A DNA stretch of 64,000 nt from Akebia trifoliata (taxonomy: Eukaryota; Streptophyta; Magnoliopsida; Ranunculales; Lardizabalaceae), in NCBI GenBank assembly GCA_017979445.1, contig CM030708.1:32368721-32432720 (forward strand). The letters run 5' to 3'. Below, piece after piece: positions 54,656 through 64,000 of the stretch. The position numbers and the translations under genes are program-made. The stretch's first letter is position 1. The number at the start of each line of letters is the position of its first letter. The notes under the pieces are model-generated. The model was not told the DNA's origin. It was given only the letters and a program-made list of their open reading frames with translations, and did not search any database.

Positions 54656-57600
54656 TTATCGATAGTAAGCCTGCTGATACCCTGGTGGTGCTAAACCATT
54701 GCCGTATCCTCCGTACGCCGGATAATTCAAGGGTGCTCCTGGGTATGACCCTGCAAGCATTGGAGGAGCGGCTTCTTCTGGAGAGTACATCATGGCTGGT
54801 GGGCTCCTGCTACCATACATGGTTGGAGCTGCGGGCCTATCGTAAGCGTAAGTGGGAACCCCAGTTGGGTATTGAGCATGAGAAGGTGAACGGACGAATG
54901 TGGGAGCTGTGACTGGGAAGGAGGATACGTAGGCATTAGTAAGACGACCCGCCTTGGCAGGAGGCATGGGACCTCCATTGCTGGCACGGGTTCGTTTGTT
55001 GGCAGGAACTGCAGACGGCTTTTTCTTCTCAACCTTGGCCTTCTCTAGCTGTTCGAGACGCTTTCGGAGGCTTTCAGGTGGGAACTCAGCCTCAAGTTTG
55101 TACTCCTCAATGCACTTGATGACAGCTCGGAGTGCTGACTGCTCTTTGCGTCCAGCTAGAAGCTGCAACAAACATTGATGTAATTATCTCTTGCTTTGTT
55201 TTTGCATCTTCGGGAAAATATAATGCACAACCTTAAAATGCATCTAGTTACAACCTTTTTTACAGTGCCACAACTTTTCCTGAAAGCACCCCAATTCATA
55301 CAATTTCAACGAAAAAATTTGCACAAATCTTGAGGTGCTCTTAGTAAGAGTTGGTGAGGCAAGAAAATCTCTCTTTTTAAATGGGGCGCATACCTTTCAG
55401 ATGATCATAATACCCTCACAAACACAAATGTAGGATCATTTAAATTCTAGCATGTTAGGACATTTCTGGTTGAGCTGCAAATAGATTTTTCGATACATTT
55501 TATTACTTTTTAATGGGGAGGGCATTTTTGTGCCAAGACAAGAACTGAGCCATTTTAGTAGCATGTACAATTTGACATGGTTTATGGGACGAAACAACAT
55601 AGTAAAAGTGGTGGATGATGCCAATGTGAACAGAATCCCTGAATGAAATCTAGAAGAACTAAATATGCAACTTTCAGTAGATCAGCATAAGCTTGTATTT
55701 TTATTTTTTTTTTGTCTTTTTTTTAAGATGTACTCACAGCACTCTTCTAAGAAAAGCACAGTGCCATGGAAGTAGTAGATCTGACAGCATATATAAATTT
55801 TAGAAGCAGTAATACACCTTGGTTATAGTTTAAAAAAAAACAAAACAAAAAAAAAAAACAAAAATTCAGGATGATAAGAATGAAGAAATACCCCAGCACG
55901 GCCAGTATTGTTGCGATCCTCCAAAATAGAAGTTGCAGCCTTCTTTGAATCCTTGAGAAATGCTTTCAGCAGGGGAACAGGGGGGAACTTGTCAACAAGA
56001 CCAACTTCATAAGTAAAATGTACAGCATCAACCTGCTGTCCCTTGCTGATCAGTTCTTCAATCATGTCTGCAAGTAACAACAGCATTGCAAGCCATTAAC
56101 CTGAAATCCTACCCTATATCACATTATTGTTAATGGAACAAAGCCCATCACTAGAGACAAATCACATAATTTCCCTCCAACTTGTATGTACAGATTAATC
56201 AAACAGGTTATACTAGCAATGAGGCATCATCCAACATGATTTACAAGCTGTCGACCACCACGAATGCAAAGCAAACAAATTAAACCTCAGAAGCAGACAG
56301 CAGGCACATAAAAAAATTAAAATCGATGCAACATAAACGGTACTATGAAGTGAATCTCCATTATTAATAGATCAAGCTTCCTTCATTATGCCACCTACCA
56401 CATTTGAAACATGTTCACAGAGAAACAAATACATCTTGGCATTGTAACAAAACACTAGCTTTCCAGTTCATTTCATCTGAAGCCAACAATAGATCAATGA
56501 ATCCACTGGGAATAATTGTTGACAACGAACTTCCATTGGAAAATTTTAGTCATTCTGCATTGTACCAACTCTATAAGAAAATCCATCAATTCTGTTGAGA
56601 TATGTACTACAATCACGATCTGATGGTGATGATGATAAAGAAACAATAGCACATTAACAAGAAATAATGATAGGAGGATCGTCAAAGAAGAACACGAGAT
56701 TTTATTTTTGCCCAAGTTTGTGTGTCGGGGGGAGAAGATAAGTAACTCTTACTAAGAATGAAGGGGGGAGGGAAGAAAAGAAGGAACAGAAAATTTCAAG
56801 GATTCCAATGCACAACATTCGCCAATTTCTAACAAGTTGGCAACATTTTTGACACTTCTAAGGGAAAACAGTACAAAAGTTTAGGTTTACCAGATCTTGA
56901 AAATTATATTTACCCCACATATTGTTATATGGCATTAATACAAAAAGTAATTATTTCAGAAGCTAAGCTCAGTAAATGAATCGTGTGGACCCATAAATAC
57001 TTATAAAATGCATATAGAGAAGAAAGTATGCTTAATTCCTACAGGATTCTGAAATACTAAATACTTACGATGCACATAGAGCAATACCCACATACACAAG
57101 AAGCTATCTTTTCAAACAACATAACAATCCATCCCAACCATATATAGGAAACAAATAATGAAAGATAAAAAGGTAATGGAGTAGATCTGTAAGCTTCTGT
57201 TAAACCTGTATGCATGAGCATAGGAAAATAAAATTCAACCAGATGTGCACTGTTCACAAAGAAAAAGATTCAACTAGTATTGATGATAATGGGTTACACA
57301 ACCACACAATGTGTTACTCATTATAAAATGGAATAGCCATCACATGGGAAATGCTTCAGAGTCCCATGACATGTCAGAATTTACTGCCAATCCATGGATA
57401 AATCTTCATGGTGATGCATATCCAGAAAAGAAAAATGTACATGAGGGACACCTGAACAGCCCTATTTGTCATCTCTCATTTTCAATCCAACGTATCTCAG
57501 AAGTTGGGCAGATTAAAAAGAAGGCGTCCACTGATTAGATGAATTTGACAAGACCTGTGAAACCCACAAATCAATGGGTATCATCAATAATGCATAATTT

Positions 57601-60600
57601 ATAACATATGGATCGGAAACATTGCCCCAATGACTATATCGTCATCATCAGTGCTTTATCCCATCTATTTGCGTCCAGGCCACATGACTGTTGAACTTCC
57701 ATTTGATTTTTGAAACGATATGCTAAAAGAACTAGCAAAAGCTTACAACCTGATAAAACCCTCCATCTGTTGTTGAGATTGGCAATACAAGGCTAAACTT
57801 CCACATAGTCGAGCTTGTAACAGCTACTTGAATTATAAATGAATTGTGACAGCTATACACAATGTCCATCTACATTCAAATATAAGTGTCTATGTTTTAA
57901 TAGGCAGACATGGTTGTTTATGTTATATTGATTAAACAAAATACTTGTTGTGCTCAAGTAAGTAAAGCAAATACAAAATGGTAGAGATTGCCTAAGAAGC
58001 AACCATCAATAGTTATCTTTGCTCTCCCAATATCCAAAGTCCCCAAATCGGTTTAATAGTTACCATTTTATTTTATTTTTTTGAGTGGGTAAGTTGGGCT
58101 TGAACCACGACCTCAAAGTTGCATTGCATTGTTTTTAATAGCGACCACTATTACCACCTATGACAATCACATTTACATCATTCCCAAAGTCAATAATTTT
58201 AATCTTGGGACTTCCTTCACAAAAGAGAATTTAAAATGCATTTCTACAATTTGGAGCGCTGAAGACACTTCTCAGGAAACAATTCATAAAGTTTTTAACA
58301 AACTAAATTATGTAGCGTTGATCGAAACCAAGAAAATTGTTGCAATGGGATCATCCCTAAGTGAAATCAATGAGCCTATACCTAAAGAATTGAGTTTATT
58401 TAGTTTAGAATCTTATTGGGATTGTCTATCACTTTATTAGGCGTTTATTAATAAGTTTCATAAGGAAATTGTAAGGATTTTCTTCTTTGCTTTGATTTGA
58501 ATGAGGAAACTGTAGGAGTTAAGAGAAATTCTTCAAGTGGTGTGATTCTGCTCTAGAACTTGTGAGACTCTAGTTCCTCATCTTGTATGGATTAGGTCTT
58601 GCCATTCTGCATCAATTTCAATATCAAAGTAGGGTTCAATCCTAGGACCTATTGATTATGGACCCACCAAACTAAATCAATCAATGCACCCCCCAAAGAA
58701 TTAGGGTTTATTTGGCTTATTGATTTTATAAGGATTGTCTTTGATTTTATTGATAAATATAAAGTGTAATTAAATAAAAGAGAGGAGGTGGTCAAGAAAA
58801 AAACCTATCAATACAAGAAAGAAATAGGAAAAAACTTGCCTACTCTTAGATCAAAGCTCAGCTCATCTAAATAAAAAATTCTCAGAAAAAAAGGTCACTT
58901 TAGAACTCAATAAACACCTTACACCAAAAAAATAGGAACCCAATAATACAAATGATAATCTCCTAAAGGGATGAACTGCCTTTGAAAGATTTTCCATTTC
59001 TCCCCACCCAAATACCCCAACAAACAGCAAAAGGAATCAATCTCCACAAGACCATTTATCTAGAAGCAAAGGGCTTTGATCTTCAAACCATAGACCACAT
59101 AAAAAACGGAAGCAAGGAAACACTACAAAGTCCATAATTGGATTTATTCTTTGTTATCATTAATAGTTGAAGAATTGAATGGAAAGTTTTTTAAGGGTCT
59201 AGAAACCTTATGATTGTAGAGATATTGTCCGTTGAATGATGTGATGCTACTCAAGAACTACTAAGACTTCAGTCCCCCATCTCGTGGATGTGGCCTTGTT
59301 GGTTGGCACCACCAAACAAGCCATTCTCAATGAGATTCCTCCATCATTTCCCAATCCTACTAGCTACAAACATCAAATTGAGTAACCTCATCCATCCCAA
59401 CCTAATCTACTTAGCTGCTTACATACATACATATAACATCAAAGCCTTATCCCAAAGCTAAAAAATTTGTTCCTCCATTCCCAAAGCCGCCTCTTATGCC
59501 ATTAAAAGTGTGTTCATATCCGCTTTCACCATCTCAATCCACATTCTTTAGAATCTTTCTCTGACTCTTTGAGAATCTTGAACTTGAATATTTCTTCTAA
59601 TAGGGGTTTTAGACGACCTTCTTTGAAGATGCCCAAACCATCTCATTTAACTTTCTCTGAGTATTTCACCTATTAGAACTATTCCTACATTTTCTCGAAT
59701 GTCTTCATTTCTAATTTCGGTAAAGTTGGTACCTTCACTTGGCCTTATATATGTTCTCAAAGTTTAGATGGTCCCTTGGAACAATAAGTACAAGCAAATC
59801 AAAGTTTACATATTTGTTCTAGACAAAATCATGGATCATGAATAACTCCGAAGCATTCCAATGTAGTAGCCCTTTTAAATCATATGGCAAGTGACCAAAT
59901 ATCAAAACTTGTCTAAAGATACATCAAGCAGATGCAAGGAAAAGAGGTCAAGGTTCCCAAATCCCATCAGATTCAAACATTTCGACCTTCTAAAGGCAAC
60001 TTTATACTTAAGACATCTAATTGAGAATTTGTTGGATGCATCAAAAATCTTATTCTGATATCTACAACAAACATTTCAAGGCGTTTGTGGAGAGTGTGAT
60101 GCTTTCGACATCAAACATATGTTGACAGATTGAAGGAAATTATGAATATTTTAGTCATTATTGGAAAATTTTATAAAACTCATGATGAATATTGAGATTT
60201 CTACTTATGTCTTCAAGTGTAATTTTATCACTTACTACCTACAATTCTTCCAGGTACCTAAATCAAAATCTACTTCAAACTTAAAACATAACATTGAGGT
60301 CTGACATGGAAGAAACTTTCCAACAAAACCTATAGCATGAACTTATTCAGAGAAAATAATATAAATTACAGAAAACATTAACAGAAAGAAATTGAAACCA
60401 ACACCATACCTTCCATTTTATCACCTAAACCAAGCGAAACTGCAAGCTTCGGCATCTGCTTCCGCCAAGCAGAACCGACCACAAGCTTCCTATACAAATT
60501 CGCATCCTCCTTCGAAACAATCCCAAAAGTAATCAAGTGCTGCAGAAATGTGTGCACATCCGGCGTCTTCACATTCTCAATTCCTCCACGCTGATCCAAA

Positions 60601-61292
60601 CTCTCCTTCCAAGCATCTGCAATTTCCTTCGCTCGTTCCTTCATCCTTGGAGTCACCAAAGGCCGAGAATTCCCAAGAACTGGATCCATTACAACTGGAA
60701 TAAGAGATTCCAGAACCAGCACACAAGCCCACCCTAAATCATTCGATCGCTCACTCTTCTCATCCCTCTTATCGACTGGAAAGACAAACGAAATCGCTTC
60801 CAGAACAAATTTAGCCGGATCGATACAATCCGCCAAAGCCAGAGGGATCTGAGATCGAAGCAGATCCAATTCTTTCTTCCTAGCGATCACGAACTTCCAG
60901 AAACCAGCAGAATCCATCTTGGTACAAAAAGATCTCAACTTTAACAACAATCCTTCCTCACTGTCGGCTAATTCCTCCTCCTCGCCTTTCTCAAGAGCGA
61001 TCAAAGCAGCTTCCTTGCGTTCTTCCACTTTAACAAGCGCAATCTCCACGTTTCGATCGATCGTAACGTCTCGCTTCTCAAGAACATCGAGGGTTTCCTT
61101 GGTTTTGTGATCTAGGGTTTGGATTTTCATCTTTAAAGCCTCGGATTTCTTCTGGAGAACTTGCTCTAACGAAGAGAAGTGATCTGATAACTCTTTCCAC
61201 AACAAAGTACAGCTCGTCATGAGAGATGTTTGCCTCTGAAAGTCATCGAAGCTCTGGAACATCTCCTCGCCTGTAATGGCGACCGACCCCAT
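54656..61292 (-). CDS. FRIGIDA-like protein, FRL4 type
   Basis: Three exons: 61292-60410, 56067-55892, 55162-54656; phases close exactly to 1566 bases, 521 residues. The protein begins MGSVAITGEEMFQSFDDFQR, then QTSLMTSCTLLWKELSDHFS and a coiled coil (about 35-105). The FRIGIDA domain follows (GFWKFVIARKKEL, DLGWACVLVLESLIPVVMDP, TPDVHTFLQHLITFGIVSKE, YRKLVVGSAWRKQMPKLAVS), continuing across the junction as MEDMIEELISKGQQVDAVHF. A basic KKKPSAVPANKRTRAS stretch is a likely nuclear signal. The tail is Tyr/Pro/Gly-rich and ends GYQQAYYR. Exon order and sequence match Arabidopsis FRL4a/FRL4b; it lacks the long His/Gln tail of FRL4a. FRIGIDA itself activates FLC; the FRL4 proteins are less well understood. 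Intron 1 is 4.3 kb. Confidence 0.95.
56068..60409. other. Long intron 1 of the FRIGIDA-like gene
   Basis: No known gene is seen inside. A 103-codon open frame at 58129-58440 (plus strand) has no domain I recognise. Stretches at about 58500-58640 and 59160-59300 look alike in outline (GTGTGATTCTGCTC...GACTCTAGTTCCTCATCTTG and GATGTGATGCTACTC...GACTTCAGTCCCCCATCTCG), suggesting an old retrotransposon with degenerate repeats. Confidence 0.5.
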
Positions 61293-61434
61293 GGTTTCTC
61301 TCTCGTTCGCTCTGTAAATCTGAAAGAGAGCTAAACCAGAAACCCTAGAAATCGAAGACTTGTAAAAAGGGCATGGTGGTGAGTGGAGAGGTAGGCGATA
61401 AAGTAAGAATGGAGGGAAGATCGTACTAATTCTA

Positions 61435-61773
61435 CACGTGTACGAATGATAACATGGCGCGTGGATAGATGTCGCTTAAAAAGCAGTGCCTTTGAGTTTA
61501 TGTTAAGATGTTCGTGGGGTGCGAATAGCTTAACGTACGCACAACCCCCTCGTGCGAAAGGATAAAATGAGCTGGGGCGGCTGTGCCTGAAGGGTGCGTG
61601 GGATTATTAGGTTTAAGTGTGTTGTTTGCTTGATGTTAATTAAATGCTGCCTTTAATTTGACACGTGGCTGTTTTATGTTGATTTAACAGCTAGCAGCAA
61701 ATCTCTCTGTCTAGATTAGCCTGGTCGCAGTCACTGAGACTGTTAGAGAAGGTGGCACGTGCGTTTGCACGTG
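61435..61773. promoter_or_regulatory. Cluster of four CACGTG G-boxes upstream of the FRIGIDA-like gene
   Basis: Exact CACGTG sites lie at 61435-61440, 61662-61667, 61756-61761 and 61768-61773, i.e. 143-481 bases before the start codon. The last two are six bases apart (GCACGTGCGTTTGCACGTGA). G-boxes bind bHLH (PIF, MYC) and bZIP factors in light, hormone and clock responses. Regulation of this gene by them is inferred. Confidence 0.5.
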
Positions 61774-62068
61774 ATTAACATATCTCTTAAGGGCTACTAT
61801 GATGACTCCGTGTGAGGTGCAAGATTTGAATGGGACATTGTAACCTTGGAAACTGTATATTTTCCTCAAGTCCCTCTCAGACGTCAGAAGAACTAACTTT
61901 ATTTTGTAACTTTGTTAGGGGCCCAAATCCTAAATTATTAACCCCTCCGCAACCTCTTAGAACTCCTGCAGTGTAGGGTCGATATGGAGGATTTTTCCAT
62001 TAATTCGACAAATCAACTGTACTTCTGACCCAATAAAATTTTGGGTCTCTGGGCGTTTGTGTGATATT

Positions 62069-62261
62069 TGCAAACACTAATGCTGGGGTCGACATTGGAT
62101 TTGCAGTGATTCTCACATTTCTGAAGTGGAGGTGGAGATGCTTTTTAATCGTATCTATAGAAAATGTGTCTATGGTTTTGTGTGCACCCCATGATAAAAA
62201 TGTGAGAGTCGTAATAAATCCCAATGTCACCCCAGCACGACTTATTTGCAAAAGAAACTTT
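62069..62261. repeat. Foldback element of about 190 bases
   Basis: Left arm TTTGCAAACACTAATGCTGG then GGTCGACATTGGATTTGCAG, TGATTCTCACATTTCT; right arm ATAAAAATGTGAGAGTCG then TAATAAATCCCAATGTCACC, CCAGCACGACTTATTTGCAAA. The loop has ATCTATAGAAAATGTGTCTATGG, recalling family B. Confidence 0.7.
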
Positions 62262-63070
62262 GATGTTTAAGTTAGATTTGTAATTAAATTTTACTTGGAA
62301 TACTTTAAAAATATTAATTATAATTTTATGACACCCCCCTAACACACACTCTCGTACGCTACTTGACGTATACATACGTCTAATTGTGTATCCCCCGAAA
62401 ATAATTATGATTCTAGCACATGCCACGTTTGGGGGCGTGTATCAAAGGGGGAGTCAGAAAATCATAACTCTAATAATAATTCAAGTAAGGTTATGTCTAT
62501 ACTTATATAGGTTTATCCTAAAGCTTTTTAGAAAAAAGTTTGTTAACGTGTCTACTATTGACGTACCATTATCTCCTTTCCTTATTTTCGGTAATCATAT
62601 TTGTTATTTTTCGCAACATCATCAAGTACGAATAGATTTGGCATTCCCTATGTATTGTTTTCAAATCCCAATCACTTATTGACTAGCTCTTGCAATATGA
62701 CATTTCAGCGTCCAAGGTCCCTAGAGGCAAAAACTCATCCCTTTCAACGTAGTTGGGCTCTTTAATCTTGAGCTAAATACTTCCCATTACATAGGTCTAG
62801 TTGATGGTTGCTAGTTATCCCATTGGAGATTCCTAAAAACTTGATATGATGGTGGTAATGCATTATATCTTCTACACATACAATCAAATTAGGTAATAAT
62901 TATATAGAAGAAAAAAAAAAAAAAAAAACTCCTTATTATTTATTTTTCCCCTTTAGATAACTAAGCAACACTGTTCTTTCTCTATATAATGAAGTTGATG
63001 GTTGAAATCAATAATTTCGACCAATTATGATTGCCTACCAAGACTTATCCATGTATTTTAGTGTTGGTAT

Positions 63071-63681
63071 CATGGTTTTTAAACTTGTTCGAGATCGAGA
63101 CATATCGTTCGAGTTAACTCGGTATCAGAGCTGAATGAGACTAACTCACAAAGTAATTTAAAACGACCATGTATCGTGCGATAAATGAGATGTCTCAAAC
63201 GAGATTTTCCAATATCTCGTCCGAGACAAACGAGACCTCATAAAAAATGTATAAGTTGCAAGTTAACCGATACATATCAAACGAGATTTCCAAAATCTCG
63301 TCTGAGTTAAACAAGACAAATGAGTTAAAGTCCTCGGCCCTATATTCTTTCACCCAAATCGATTTTTCTTCATCTTCTTAACCAAGTGAACAAAAAAAAA
63401 AAAAAAAGATTTTGAAGAAAAACTTCAAATTTAATTAATTTATTTTTATAGGTATATATTTAATTTATTTATTTTGAAAGGTATATATTATGATTATTTT
63501 TTTTTTTTTTGATTTTATGTTTTTTTGACTTCATTTTTTAATAAGAATCATTTTTGAATTTTTTCAGAAATTTTTTGATTTTTTAAATAATTAAAAACCA
63601 TTGTCTTGACACGTATCATCCGAGTCAACTCGGTATTAGAACTGAACGAGACGAGACGTGAAACCGAGTTAAAAAACCATG
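63071..63681. mobile_element. MITE family C, long copy
   Basis: Starts CATGGTTTTTAAACTTGTTC and ends CCGAGTTAAAAAACCATG. The left 260 bases and the right 90 bases match the short copies at 29366 and 49539. About 260 bases of AT-rich sequence lie between. The short copies may be deletion forms of this one, or this one may have gained an insertion. Confidence 0.7.
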
Positions 63682-63896
63682 GTCGGTGTCCTTGTACCTG
63701 TCCAGGACACGTACAACCTTTGTGCCATTGTTAGAAGTTGAGGCACACATTATCGCATTCCAACCATAATAAGTGGGGCACTTTCCCTTTAGTTGAGAAT
63801 TATTGGATGCGACTCTCGAGCGTCATGGATTGAGAGATGGTGTCTATCTAGTTTGTTGTTTCTATTCAATCTTTGTGGGATCAAAACTCCTTTGCT

Positions 63897-64000
63897 TAGA
63901 GCATCTCCAACCCGTGACCTATGCCACTATCCATTTCCTCTTAACTACCATTTTGGATTGTGAAATTCAAAACAAGAGTCTCCGACACATGACCCATCCT
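63897..64000. mobile_element. Left end of a MITE cut by the window edge
   Basis: Begins TTAGAGCATCTCCAACCC, the common terminal repeat of plant CTCCAAC-type MITEs, as at 17837 and 25974. The right end is outside the window. Confidence 0.5.

Larger units (their letters stand above)
61774..64000. other. Intergenic to window end
   Basis: No gene seen on either strand. It holds a foldback element (62069-62261), a poly-A tract near 62910-62928, a long family C element and the beginning of a MITE at the edge. Confidence 0.5.

Noticed and set aside
62000..62426. Several overlapping frames on both strands near 62.0-62.4 kb
   Set aside because: They run through the foldback element at 62069-62261, where both strands are nearly the same sequence.

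Overview
This window is nuclear DNA from a flowering plant. The genes have many introns with GT...AG borders, the non-coding DNA is rich in A and T, and the proteins belong to land-plant families (FRIGIDA-like, OVATE, B3, OBERON-like, DWNN-type E3 ligase). The gene style suggests a dicot or other broad-leaved angiosperm. The sequence alone does not fix the species, and I see no bacterial, organellar or viral block.

Seven protein genes can be supported, six of them whole within the window. From left to right they are: (1) an OBERON-like zinc-finger/coiled-coil protein on the minus strand, running off the left edge (3639 to <1); (2) an AIM24/TRAP-like mitochondrial protein, plus strand, ten exons, 10233-16544, 281 residues; (3) a DWNN/zinc-knuckle/U-box E3 ubiquitin ligase of the PQT3/RBBP6 type, plus strand, fifteen exons, 21060-28980, 878 residues; (4) a one-exon B3-domain protein, plus, 37376-37903; (5) a glyoxalase I/VOC-fold protein, plus, four exons, 38701-42184, 144 residues, with one GC-AG intron; (6) an OVATE family repressor, minus, one exon, 49204-48800; (7) a FRIGIDA-like 4-type protein, minus, three exons, 61292-54656, 521 residues. 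All exon chains except that of gene 1 were checked for reading phase and close exactly. A broken seed-maturation (SMP/LEA) fragment lies at 44883-45012. A possible orphan 5' end of a lost gene lies at 5450-5960.

The rest, well over half of the window, is transposon debris. Recognisable pieces are two LINE reverse-transcriptase zinc-binding remnants (3845-4090, 12984-13320), a truncated Ty3/gypsy gag (about 30690-32970), tRNA-like SINEs (one with a perfect 14-base target duplication, 41376-41523), a PIF/Harbinger-like element with TAA duplications (45960-47056), and several families of small inverted-repeat elements (MITEs/foldbacks), often nested. A 1.4 kb tract is present twice, at about 32995-34387 and 53141-54514, the second copy abutting the 3' end of the FRIGIDA-like gene.

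The genes do not form a pathway or operon; they are an ordinary mixed set of plant housekeeping and regulatory genes. The most unusual structure is a group of compound foldback elements (46230-46624, 50983-51332, 51474-51853, 51862-52237). Each carries two inner hairpins of about 100 bases around a short spacer, enclosed by outer arms that pair well within one element but have diverged between elements. I found no convincing sign of a new enzymatic or defence system.
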